Source: Aedes albopictus
Taxonomy: Eukaryota > Arthropoda > Insecta > Diptera > Culicidae
NCBI RefSeq assembly: GCF_035046485.1
Contig: NC_085136.1
Coordinates: 322,552,175 to 322,616,174 of the forward strand
Direction of reading: 5' to 3'
Length of the DNA: 64,000 bases
The translations under genes and the position numbers were made by a program. The notes under the pieces are model-generated. The model saw only the letters and a program-made list of their open reading frames with translations. It made no database searches and was not told the origin of the DNA. Below, in pieces: positions 33,000 through 44,373 of the stretch (positions are counted from its first letter, which is position 1; each line of letters begins with the position of its first letter).

Positions 33000-35900
33000 C
33001 AATATTTTAGAATTTATTCGTTTTCCTCTACTGCTTAAGAATTTCCTTCAGCGATATCGCAAGAAATTCCTTAGGAAATTCTTTCAAATTTATTATTTTT
33101 TGCGGGATTTTTTTATAGAAAGAAAACTTGTATAAGATTTCCACGATTCAAGCAAGGTTCGTTAAGATATTCTTCCTCGGAATCCTTACAATGGAAGTCC
33201 GTGCATGTATTCTCCCATTTGTTTCTTCAAACATTTCCGTAATAACTTCCCATCAGAATTCTTCTGGAAATTTTTCAACAATTCTAGATATTTCTCCAAG
33301 GGATTCTCAAGGAGTTCCCCCTTAAAAAGATACAATTCCAGAAAAAAAATACAGAAAACCGGAGATTATTTCAGAGACTCATTAAAATTCCTCAAGGGGT
33401 TTCCTTTGGAAATGCAGTTTTTTTCCTGGAACTCTTTCCGAAATTATTTTTGAAATTTCTCCAGAATTTCCACAGGTTGTTCAAAGATTTTCTCAGATAT
33501 TTATATAGAATTTTCACTAGAAGGTCATCAAGTGATTCTAGAAGTTTCTTCAGAGGTGTCTCCGGAAGTTCCTCCAGGGATTGCTAAGGGTTTTATTCAG
33601 ACCTTACTCCAGGTAATCTTTTATATTTTTTTTCGGTAATGCTTCAGAAATGTCCCACAGATTCTCTCAGAAATTCCTACAGAAATTACTCTGGAATTCC
33701 TGATGATTTTTCAGAAAATCCTTAAATGATTTCCTGAAAAGGGTTTTCCCGTAGTATTCTTTCAAAAAAAAAAACATTTTTTCGAGAATTCATTTTTGTA
33801 GAAATCACTGCTTAACACTATTAGCAAAGACATTAGACGGTGAACAATATTCATGTTTTTTCTCCTGAAGAAGACACCAGCAATTGCCGAAACGTAGGGT
33901 CGAGTCCTAAACGATCGTTCTAGAGAACTTTAGACTGCAAAGCCGCATTCCTACTAATCGTTACATCCAAACAGTCGAACCCTCGAACATCCAACACTCC
34001 TTCAGAGATTTCTTTGTTAGGAATTTCTCATAGAATTCCCAGAGGATCCCTTAGAATAATTTCCAAAAGAATCTCAGAAGGAATACTTGAAGAAATTTTT
34101 CGGTGAATGTCTGTAAAGCTCCATGAAAGAACTGTTTAAGAATTCCCGCACTGAAATTCCTGAAGAAAACCCCTTGACTATGAAAAAGTGTCTGAAGACA
34201 TTTTTGAATGTATTCCGCCAGGGATTATCAGAAGAAATCCGAGTGGGATTTTCTAAAAGATTCTTTTGGAAAATATTCAAAAAATCTCCAGTAAAATTTC
34301 TGTAAAAATCTCTGGAAGAATTTTCTAATGAATCTCCAGAGAAATATCTAACAATACCCCAGGGATTTTTGTTTGAAGAAATCCCAGCAAGGAGTTTTGA
34401 AAAACTTCATAGAGAAGTACCTGGAGAAATTCCCCGGAAAAGTCTTGGGAAAAATTCTTAGAAAAGTGTATTAAGTAATCTTCAAGTAAATTCCTGAAGT
34501 AATCCTTCAATAAAATTCTTTAACGAGTCTGTGGACGATTTTCTAAGGATTAAAAATAAAACTTTTGGAGGAATTTTCAACCTTTGACTTTGTGAAGATA
34601 TCGTTGAAAACGGCTCTAACTCATTTGGCATAATGCCGTTTGGCAACACTTGGAAATTTGGCATAACAAGGATTATGCACATTTTTACCAAGGAGGCTGT
34701 TCTTCGTATTATGCTAAACGACATTATGCCAAATGAGGTAGAGCCGTTGAAAACATTTCAGAAAGTGTTCCTGAAGCAATTTGTGTACATATTTCTGAAA
34801 AAAAATCCTGTAGGAATACTTTAAAAAACGCCTTCATAAGCTTTTGTAAAGATCCTTAGAAAAAAAAAACTTGAGATATTTCTAAAGGAATTTTTGTGGA
34901 TATTCCTAGGGAAAATTTCTAAATTGATTTCTCAAAGAATTCTCAGAGAAATTTTAAGAGTTATCCTTCAAGGAAATGCCGGAAAAATTCATGGGGAAAT
35001 ATGTATTCTTCAAGAAATCTCTGTATCAACTTCTGGAAGAATTCCTGCAGGATTTTCTGGACGAATCCCTGTAGAAGTTCCTGGACACATACTGGTGGGA
35101 AGTTTCAATGAAATTCTTATAGCAATTCCTGAACAAATATCTGGTGGTCTTCCTGAACGAATTTCTGAATGAATCTCTGGATGATTTTTCGAAAAAAAAA
35201 ACTGGAAGAATTCACGAAAGAATTTGTGTAAACTTGTAAATCAATCCCTGGACCTTAATGAATCCCTAGAAGAATTTCTGAAGTAATCACTGGCGGAGTT
35301 CTAGGAGGAACTCCATGAGGAACTCATGAGTCTGAGGAAGATTTTCTAGGAAAATCCGTGGAAAAAAGTGGAACAATTCTAAACTTTTTTTTGAAGCATT
35401 TTCTGAAGGCATTTCAGAAGAAATTCGAGGATGATTTCCTAAAAGAATTCTCGTACGGAATTTTTAAAGAATAAATGGAGGAATATCTGAATAAACCCAT
35501 GGAAGGTTTTCCAGAGGAGTACTTGGTGGATTCTCTAGGGATAGTTCTACATGAAATTCTAGAGAAATTTATGAAGAAATCCATGGCAAGTGTTCAAAAA
35601 AAGAAAAACTTTTGAAAGAATCTGTTAAAATATTCTGAAAGGATTTTCTAAAGGAATCCATGAGGCAATTCCGAAAGGAATCCAAAGAGAAATTTCCAAA
35701 GGCAGTCCTGGCAGAATTTCTATTAAACTCTCTGGAAAATTTTCTGAAGGAATCGCTATGGGAATTTCCGTTGGATTTAAACAGTCATCCATGGATCAAT
35801 ATCTGAAGATATCCATGAATTGGTTTCCAAAAATTTCTGGAGGGATCTCTCAAAAAAAAATTCTGAACTAAGGGATTTCTGAAAAAAAAATCGTGGAAGA

Positions 35901-36100
35901 ATTTCTGAAGCAATCCTTGCAAGGTTTTCTTAGAGAACCTTTCGAGAGATTTCGGATAAATAGCTTATGTGAATTGATCCCTGTATGAAACTCTTGAAAA
36001 CCCTGAAGAAAATGTAGGAATCTCTGATAGATTTTTCAAGAACCCGTATAGTTATTTCTGGGGAACTTTATTGGTACCGATACTGGTAGGAAATCAATTT
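33000..36100. repeat. Degenerate GAATTTCTGAAGGAA / AATTCCT block
   Basis: Low-complexity AT-rich DNA similar to 1-1320 and 27300-29600, switching strand flavour near 34080. It is broken by a small foldback at 34612-34745. A non-repeat island lies at about 33830-33990. Frames are short and repeat-derived. Confidence 0.55.
34612..34745. mobile_element. Small foldback element, 9-bp TSD
   Basis: A 134-bp element with inverted termini beginning GGCTCTAACTCATTTGGCAT (one mismatch over 24 bp). GTTGAAAAC is repeated at 34603-34611 and 34746-34754. A 9-bp duplication suggests a Mutator-like element. An 8-bp reading is also possible because the terminal base is ambiguous. The word TTTGGCATAA recurs inside. 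Confidence 0.7.
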
Positions 36101-36179
36101 TGTTTCTTTTATGTCAAGAGCTCATTACTCAATGAGTAACTTGGAGTAACCTCGATGACACCACTGGAGCAGGTGATAT

Positions 36180-37190
36180 TTATAGGGGTGAGATAGGGAG
36201 GGTGCAGGAGTGTTTCTGGGGTTCCAATGAGTTTCAGCGAGGTACAAGATCTCAGGGGCGCTTCAAAAAAGTCCCAGAAGATTTCAGAGGGAGCCAGGAG
36301 GTCTCAGGGGCATTTAAGGAGGGCTCACGGTTGTTTCAGGAGGTCTCAAGGGTGTTGCCGGAGGTTCGAGGGGGTTTCTGGGGGTTCCATGGAATTCCAA
36401 GGTGTTCCAAGGAACTCCAGGGGGTTCCAGGGGAGTTCCAGAGGGTCTCAGAGCCGCTTTAAGAGGTCTTAGAGGGTTCTAGAGCAATTCCAGAGGATCT
36501 CAGAAGAGTATCAGGGGGTTCAAGGGTGTTTCAGTGGTACCGGGTCATCTCAGGGGCATTTCTAGGGCTTTCATGGGAGTTTCGGGGAAACTCATGGTCT
36601 CTTCAAGGTGTCTCAGTATCAATCCAGAAGTAGCAGGTCCGTTTCAGAAGGTATCATGGGGTTTAAGTGGGGTTTCATGGGATCTCAAGGGTGCTTTAGG
36701 AGGTCTTGGCGGCATTCTTGTGGTTGTCTGGATGTTTTAAGTGTTTCAAGGAGTACCTGGAGGTCTCGCTGGAGGACTCAGGAGTATTTCAGGGGGATTC
36801 CAATGGGTCTTTGGGTCGTTTCAGGGGATTTCATAGGGATCTCAGCAGAAGTGTTGGTAAAAACTGAGATTATCAAATCTCATAGTTGAGTTGTTTTACG
36901 CGTAGTTCTTTCGGCTCGTCAAACTCACCGCCGAAAACAAATCATGCATAAGTTGACTCGAAGAAAAAATCGCGTGCGAGTTTTTCATACTTGGCTCTTC
37001 AGGAGGTCTTAGGGGCGTTTCAGTGGGCCTCAAGGGCATTTCAGGGGGTCCCACGGAGTTTCAAAGGTATACCTAGAAGACTCAGGAGTGTTTCAAGGGA
37101 AGAGGCACCTGGTGGTCTCAAAGCCGTTCCATGGGGTTTGGGTGGGGGGGGGGGGTAGTTGTTTCAGTAGGTCTCTGGGGCGCTTCTTAG
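36180..37190. repeat. Degenerate TTTCAGGGGG/TCTCAGGGG block
   Basis: G-rich degenerate repeats (GTTTCAGGGG, GGTCTCAGGGG, GGGGTTCCA) like those at 9110-11480. Interrupted by an AT-rich insert at about 36870-36990. Overlapping plus-strand frames (36202-36462, 36227-36472) are artefacts. Confidence 0.6.
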
Positions 37191-37914
37191 TATGCAAAAA
37201 CCTCCTGGAATCACCGTAATCCCATTGAAATATCCCTAGAAGGCCTTAATATCCCCTACGAAAATTGAAGCCCCTTGAAATGCCTCTTTAACCTTAGTAA
37301 GGTCTTGGGGTCTTTTTTGACCTTTTTCAAATTTCAATTCTCTGTAGCTTTTGTTTAACGAATCCTAGCAATCTGAAATTTTCTGACAATTATTTTTTCG
37401 TGGAAATAAACCTTTCCCAAAAATCAAAAGCATTGAATGACCCCTAGGGGCGCTCCCATAAAAAAAGTTACAAATAAGACCCTGGGGTCATTTTTGACCC
37501 CAAACTTTGGACAGCTCGCAAAAATCAGTGGCTTGACCGATTTTGGATCTCTTTGGCTCAAATGAAAGGGGCACAAGTCTAGTTTTCAAAACCACCGGAG
37601 AAATCCGGATTCGGTCACTGTGGCCACCGGGAACCTGCTTCAACTGAAAAATTCCGCTTTTGAGACCCTTACTTTGGCAAGCTATAACTTTGCAACCAAA
37701 CAAGTAATCAGGACCGTCCAAGGGTCATTGGAAAGGTATTTACGTGGACTTTGATTATAGACATTAATATTGACTAATTATTGAGAACCGGTTCCGGAAA
37801 TTTTAGTTTTCATCATTGCTATGTGCTTGAAAATTCACAAATGTATTCCCTTTATGCAATTTAATTGCATTACTTCTCTGCACGCTTCACTGAAATGAGA
37901 CACATATTGTTTAA

Positions 37915-38115
37915 GGTGAATATATAACGAAGCCACACCTCAAATTTTCAAGAGCACAAATCTGAAGAACCGAATGTCAGTTTGCGCTGAAAAGTTGATC
38001 GATTGGTCACCACCAGCAGGTTACCAATCGATCAACTTTTCACCGCAAACCAACTTTCGGTTCTTCAGATTTGTGGTCTTGAAAATTTGTGGTGTGGCTT
38101 CGTTATATATTCACC
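37915..38115. mobile_element. TTAA-flanked MITE in the left arm
   Basis: A 201-bp palindromic element with termini GGTGAATATATAACGAAGCC and its complement, flanked by TTAA at 37911-37914 and 38116-38119. The right arm keeps the uninterrupted site with a single TTAA at 45025-45028, which proves insertion and defines the ends to the base. A degraded relative lies at 30862-30990. TTAA targeting suggests piggyBac mobilisation, though the termini do not start CCC. Confidence 0.9.
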
Positions 38116-38305
38116 TTAAGACCATTTTTGAAGGGTTCTGGGCAGGTTTGGTCAATGCGGAACGGGTTACACGACTCCGGAAGGTGGTCAATTAGGTAAC
38201 GACAATGAACTTCGTATAGTTTTCGCTCCAAAACCCGGCGCCACATGGTGCAACCTTCGTGGATTTTCATATCTGTTGTTCTTGTGATACACAAAGAGAT
38301 CGATA

Positions 38306-39670
38306 GTCATCTTCTTCTTCTTCTTCTTGGCGTACCATCCCTTTTGGAAAAAATCCTGCTTCTCAGCATAAGTGTTTTATGTGAACTTCTACTAGTATAT
38401 ACTGAACAGTCATAGTGTGCCGCGCCTATTGACGGAAGTGAAAATTTTTCGCTCCCGTCATTTATTTTCAATTTTTTTAATCCATTTTTTTCTAATTCTA
38501 AAATCCTGATATTCGCGATTGGTGTATCAGTTTTGGTTGCGATTGTAATGAAAAGAACGTTGGTGTAATCCAGTTAACCCGGCCCATTTAATAGTCCAAG
38601 ACAGAAAAGAAGAAGAAGAAGGTTCCGTGTGCCGTGTTCGGCGGGAGTTTCGCTCAAAAAAAGTGTTTTGTGCATCAAAATGTACGTTGGTTACGTAATA
38701 GCTCTAACCGGAAGTATTGTTTTGCGGCTCTGAACAAAATTGAACTTTCGAGGACATTCAAAATAAAAATGCTCCGTGTATCGCCGAAAACGTGGCTACG
38801 CAATGACTGCGCAACTCCCGCTGGAGCTGGTTGGAACCCTGGTTGATGTGGCGATTCCATTTCACAATCGAATTTTGGGAACAGGACGCAGAGGCATTTC
38901 TGCGGTTGAAACAAGAAAGACCAAGCGTTTAGGTTGAGGTTGGTGTACCTGTTGCATGCTCCAGCTGCTTATTGGAGAAAATTATTGGAACGATTCGAAC
39001 TATCGTATGGGTGAGATTGTTCTTTTTTTCAGCATGTAGTTCAATTGATTCATAAAGGTTAACTTCATAATCCTCCATACTCTCTCAGGTGTAATCAGGT
39101 AATTTATTTTTATTGTATTCCAATATTTACCACTATATATCTTTACTTACGCTCTTTCGCAATATCAATCGTTTTATAATATTCTAAAATTGTAATATTC
39201 ATATTGCTGGGTCCACACACACACGGGGAGGGGTAGCCTACGGGAGTTTTATGAACTGATGACCGGACTTAAGTTCGTGGAGTAGCCAGTCTTTTGTCAT
39301 GAGCTAGCAACTTTTTGTTGACTACCGAAGGAATTCAGCGATTTAAACTCATCCTGCTACAACAAACCAACAGGTAGATCATTCCCTTCCGGAATGATTC
39401 TGCAGCCATAGGTAATCCTTGCGATGTTGGTGGGTACACTTTTATCATCATCATCACTTCTACTAGTATATACTGAAAGTTTTCTCTGCCAATCATTAGT
39501 TTACATATGTATATCGTGTGGCAGGCACGAAGATACTATATGCGCATGGGAGTAAGAAAAATTTCCCTTACGAAAAGTTCCTAGGCCAACCGTAAATCGA
39601 GCCCGTCACCCTCAGCATGGTCATGCTAAATGCCTTTGGGGCCAGCTATGGCTATAGGGGCCCCAAATGA
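38306..39670 (-). mobile_element. tRNA-derived SINE in the left arm, split by the retroposed insert
   Basis: Minus-strand copy of the SINE described at 44545-44832. Its (CTT)n tail is at 38310-38330 and its tRNA-like head is at about 39560-39665 (GGGGCCCCTATAGCCATAGC on the minus strand). The 38407-39455 insert separates the two parts. Confidence 0.6.
38407..39455 (+). mobile_element. Retroposed insert with a 22-bp TSD
   Basis: A 22-bp sequence starting ACTTCTACTAGTATATACTG is repeated exactly at 38385-38406 and 39456-39477. The right arm has one copy (44735-44756, complement, one mismatch). Such a long duplication, with a short TCATCATCATC tail at the right end, indicates target-primed reverse transcription, so the insert reads on the plus strand. 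It begins CAGTCATAGTG and has a hairpin (GACGGAAGTG..CGCTCCCGTC) at about 38433-38461. The only frame (38634-38846, 70 codons) has no domain. It could be a truncated LINE, a SINE-like element or a processed transcript. Confidence 0.75.
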
Positions 39671-40129
39671 ATAGTCATATTGGTTCCACATGGTCACCGG
39701 AGTGGCCATATTGTATTGCTCTCAGATTTTTACAACAAATGTAGGCTTCGACAGCTAAATTTAAATCATTTTCATTTATAATTTGTAATGTTCTGGTATA
39801 AAAAGGAAGAAATGATGATCTCAATCTTGTCTTGCGATTTTGACTGTGAAGATTACAAATTGGGTTGCAAACGTTGGAGCCAAGAAAATAAATTCATAGG
39901 CCAATTTATTATGCAAGCGAGACCAAAGTTCGTTCAAAGATCAAAGATGATCTCGATCTTTCCAGGCCATGGTCACCAGAGAAACTGTTCTTCAGCATAA
40001 GTAGACATTTAGCAGTTGACCTCATATTGTTTTTCACACTTGAGGTGCAAAGTGTGAGAAACCAATCTGTCAATTGGTTCTTTGTGATCAAAGAATTGAT
40101 TATAAAATGATTCCGTACTTTAGGAGAAT

Positions 40130-40690
40130 CTATTGAAGGAACTGTCGGGTCGATCTCCTTCGGAACTCATGGAAAATGTATGGCAAAAATTCCGAAGGAA
40201 CTCCTGAAAGAATTTTCGGACGACCACCCGAAGAAATATCCTGAGAGACTACTGAACGAAATTCTAGAGGTCTACTGAAGAACTTTCTGCTAGAAAGATT
40301 CTTAGTAGAAACCCTAGAAGAATTAGGGGTGGAACTCTTAGGACAATTCCTGTGGAAGTCCTTGAGGAATTCCCAACTAACATTTTTGCTGTATAAGAGC
40401 TTAAAGAGCATTCGTCCAAAGGCGTTTGTTCTATAAGCTGCTATGCGGCTACGTTTGTTAGTATGGTTCCTGGTGGAACAGTTTTTTGTTAGTGTTTTTT
40501 TTTTTCAAATTAAAAAAAATATAAAATTATCTTTTGGTAGAATCACTGGTGTAACGCCTAGTAATTTTTTTACAGAATTTCCCGGTAAAGCTCCTTGATG
40601 ATTTTCGATAGGAAATCTTAGAGGGATTCCCGATGAAAATCCCAAAAAAATCGAATAAAAGTCTTTGAAGAATTCCATGTAGAGCATCCA
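40130..40690. repeat. Degenerate GGAACTCCTAGAGGAATT block, part 1
   Basis: Low-complexity words such as AATTCTAGAGG and GGAATTCCC in the centre of the large foldback, of the same type as 41110-42980. No gene. Confidence 0.5.
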
Positions 40691-40693
40691 TAT

Positions 40694-41106
40694 CCCTTTC
40701 GTGACGGAGCGCAAAAAGTTGATATCTCCATACAAATGGCTCAACTTTGGCTCTCCAGAACTCTTAGATCTCCCAACAAAACTACAATTATTTTACCTCA
40801 TTTGAAAGAACTACTCTTTATCTTTCGATTTCTAGCTTTGACTACCTAGACAAATCGGAAATGAAAATTATGCGACAGAAAAGACTTTTTCATGTTTTAC
40901 GGTTTTTGTCCATGTTTTGTTTACCTTGTTATGGTAAATCTCACAGGCAACGTAAACAGAAGTTTATTTACACACAAACAAGTATAAGTAATGGCTAATA
41001 CTGTAATTATTGAAACAATTTACATCACATAAAACAAAGTCTGAACAGATGAAAAAAATGCGAAACTGCTACCGCTCAACAGCACAATTGTGCTGGTTCG
41101 AAAGGG
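40694..41106. mobile_element. Foldback or DNA transposon fragment with CCCTTTCG termini
   Basis: A 413-bp stretch with 8-bp inverted termini CCCTTTCG and CGAAAGGG, flanked by ATAT at 40690-40693 and 41107-41110. The body is unlike the surrounding GGAACTCC repeats, which supports an insertion. No transposase. The short termini make this tentative. Confidence 0.5.
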
Positions 41107-42980
41107 ATATAAACTTCAAACCTGAAACTTTGGACATTTAGTGGCACTCCTAGAGGATTTCTCTGTGAAACTCCTCTGACCGTACCTACTATAAATTCTA
41201 GAGGAATATCCGGTGTAACTATTGTAAATTAGAGTGGAATTTAAGGAGGAGCTAGAGGAATTCCCGAAGCATCTGTGATGCAAAGCTCCTACAGTTGTTC
41301 ACAGAAAAACTCTTGGAAGCAGATGGATCTCTCAGAAAAATTTCCGGTTAAGCTTCTTAACAAATTTACGGTGAAAATCTGAGAAAAATTAGAGCGGAAC
41401 TCTAGATTTTCACACAAGAAAATGCGTCAGAGAGGGGTGGAGAGGGTACGAAAGTTAAGATTTATGTATTACGTAATAAATTGATGCTGCCTAGATTAAT
41501 TTCCAAAGGAACTCCTAGTAGACTTTCCGCTGAATTTTCTGCGGAAATTTTGAAGCACTATATAGTGAAACTTGCAGAGAAATTCTTGATGGAATTCCTG
41601 CAGGAATGTATGGTGTAACTTCTAAAGTAATTACTTAGAGAAATTCTTAGTGGAGTTCCTAGAGGATTTTCCAAAGGTATTTTGAAAAGAAATTTCCTCA
41701 AGTATTCTCGGCGGTACTCCTGTTAGGAAAGTATCTCCTGTGAATTAAACTTTCAAAGGAATTCCTGACAGAATTTCTCTAGGGATTGAAAGTTTATCTC
41801 CTAGTGGAAATTTGCGGCGGAACACATAGAGAAGTATTTTGAGGAATTCTTGGGATAATTCTCTTTGGAACTTTTAGAACGATTTCTGAAGAGATTTTCG
41901 GTGGAACTTCGAGAAAAATTACCAGGAGAATTCCCGATAAAACTCTTGCCAGACTTCCCGATGGAACTTCAAGAAATAATCGATGCAACTCCTAGAGAAA
42001 TTCTCTTTGGAACTCCTTGACGAATCCCTAGTGGATTTCCTAGAGGGATTCTTGCTGTAACTCCTAGAAGAATTCTGGTCGAAGTCTTAGAGAAGGTTCA
42101 GTGAATGTACTGAAGGAATTCACGGTGTAGTTGCTGAACGGATTCAAGGTGGATCAACTACTATTAATTCTGAATATTAGCGGAGGGGGTCCTACAATTC
42201 ACAGAGGATCTTCGAGTGAACCTTCCTCTGTAACTGGAAGTACTTCCGTTGAAACTTTGAGCAGAATTGCCAGTAAAAATTTTGAAAGGAACTCCTAGAA
42301 AAATTCCCAGTGGATCTAACAAAGAAATAATTAATGGAAGTAGAAAAAAAACAATTAGTGAAACTCCTAGAGAAAGTCTATTTGGAACTCCTAAGAGAAT
42401 TCGTAACGGAACTCCTAGAGGATTTTCCTGAGAAACTTGTAGAGGCATTTCCGTTGTAACTTCGGAAACAGTTCTTAGTTTAAAAAAATACTACTGGCGA
42501 GAGAATTTCCGGGGCAACCTCTAGACGTTATGAAGAAAATCCTTAGTTATATTTTCAATCTTTCGAGATATCCTCGATTGAGTAAAATAAATAGCACTCA
42601 TATTTGCCAAAGTTAGTAAAATTACGAAAAGTTACAAAACTAAGTTTAGTAACCTTGTACTACAAAATAACTTCGATACTAAGCTTCAGTTTGAATACAA
42701 ATTTGCTTGTTATTGAAATGGTTTTCGATAAGTACTAAGCAATTTTATTGATGAAATGAGTATAGTGCTGAGCACCATTGATCTAGAGGAATTCCTGCAG
42801 GAGCTCCTGCGGGCACTTCTAGACGAATAATAGGTGGAGTTTCGTGAGAGATTCTTGTTTGAACTCTGTGAGGGAAATTCTGCCGGAATGCCAAGTGAAA
42901 CTCCTATAGCAATAATCGTGGGAGCTCCCGAAGGATTTTTTTTTTCACCGGAGATGAAAAAGGCCGCTGGAATAGAGCAA
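41107..42980. repeat. Degenerate GGAACTCCTAGAGGAATT block, part 2
   Basis: Words such as GGAACTCCTAGA, AGAGGATTTCC and GAAATTCTCTTTGG at irregular 12-20 bp spacing. AT-rich non-repeat DNA at about 42540-42780. Minus-strand frames at 41794-41988 and 42164-42448 are repeat-derived. Confidence 0.55.
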
Positions 42981-43457
42981 TTTTCAACAATCCTTCCTCC
43001 AACAGGTATGAAACCTCCTCATTTCTTCATCTTTGTATTTTATAATTTGCAATAACAATTTTTGAGTTCATTGCACTCTTATTGGGCACTCATTGATAGT
43101 TAGATTGCTGCATCTACAATAATTGTTGTTGTGAGAACACTAACAAAAAATTACAAATCTATACATTTATTGGTAAAGAAACGTGATCATATTTGCAACA
43201 CCAAAAGTAATTCCTAGTGGAAGTCCTGGTAAAATTCTAGGAGGAACTGCCTCATGCATTTCCGGTATTTTTTATTTTGGAATCTCCAGTTTTTATGGAA
43301 TTTCTCTAATACTATCATACACCCGGAACTGATAATGTTATGCTATGTTGTCGTTATTCTGCAGAATGATGTAAGTGACTATGACAATTTTGGCTCCTTT
43401 TTAGTTATTCACCTAACAATCTATCGGTCATTATTTTACTTTTCTTTCGTAAATACA

Positions 43458-43755
43458 ACCGAATGCGTGATAATGTTAGCACCATCGTACAAATTAGGTT
43501 CCCGTATCCCGTATCACACACAATGTCTTGGTTTTCGTTACATGCACGTAAGCTCTAACTCACATCATAGTCAGTACTGAGATGTCATTTCGACATATCT
43601 AAATTCAACCACCTACAGCACATTTTAGAAGATGATCCCGAGAATATCGTATATTCCAACATGTGCGGCTAGACCAGTCCAGTGTGTTTGCAGGTGATAC
43701 GGGAACCCTATTTGTACGATGGTGCAAACATTATCACGCATCGGTAGATAATGAC
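43458..43755. mobile_element. Foldback with ~55-bp arms
   Basis: 43464-43510 and 43700-43746 are inverted copies (ATGCGTGATAATGTT, CACCATCGTACAAAT, GGTTCCCGTAT) with few mismatches. Boundaries and TSD not resolved. The frame 43254-43580 that covers the left arm has no domain. Confidence 0.55.
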
Positions 43756-43759
43756 AAAA

Positions 43760-44373
43760 TCTTGCATCATAATCTGGCAGAAATATTATAGTTTTATTAT
43801 TTTACGAGGCATATACTGCCCATAACTGCATAACAGTCACATTCGACAAAAGTAGGCATTGGAGAAAATGGTGCTCATAGATTGCAACTTGCGTTAGTAT
43901 GGAAAAGGATTGAAATTTCAAAAATATGCCAAAAATTCAAAATTAAACCTTTTGCTATGAAATCTCCTACAGCTCTTCTTCTATGCTGGGCGAAGAGTTG
44001 TAAAAATAAATAGACTAAAATATGATTGGCAGTACGCTATGAGGCCAGTGTGTATTCTCAGTGTGACTGTTATGCGATTACATTCGTGAATATTTGATAA
44101 TGAGACAAAATGACTTGGTATTTGCTTCACATTTTGTAGAACAAACTTGTCAAGTTCATTTGGGTGGATAATTTGGAGATGATCCCCGGAAATAACACAA
44201 TATTGACAAACACTGCAAATGTTACAAATATGCATTTATGGGCAGCATACAAGAAAGTCAAAATTTTGAATAGCGCTCACGACAGTATGGTGAGCTTCCG
44301 AATGCCTACTTTTGTTGCAGAAAATTGAAGTAACACAATTGGGGTTACTCCGGTGGTCGCTCTAGTGGCCTAA
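43760..44373. other. Unassigned AT-rich DNA in the foldback centre
   Basis: No gene, RNA or repeat recognised. The minus-strand frame 43981-44235 (84 codons) has no domain. Confidence 0.3.

Larger units (their letters stand above)
37460..39828 (+). repeat. Left arm of the large inverted repeat
   Basis: Pairs with 44374-45479. Contains a TTAA MITE (37915-38115) and a 1,049-bp retroposed insert (38407-39455), both absent from the right arm, and half of a tRNA-derived SINE on either side of the latter. Confidence 0.85.

Noticed and set aside
9110..37190. Glycine- and serine-rich frames in the TTTCAGGGG and CCTGAAACG blocks (for example 36202-36472, 31731-32642)
   Set aside because: Translations follow the degenerate repeat words. 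Adjacent frames are equally open.
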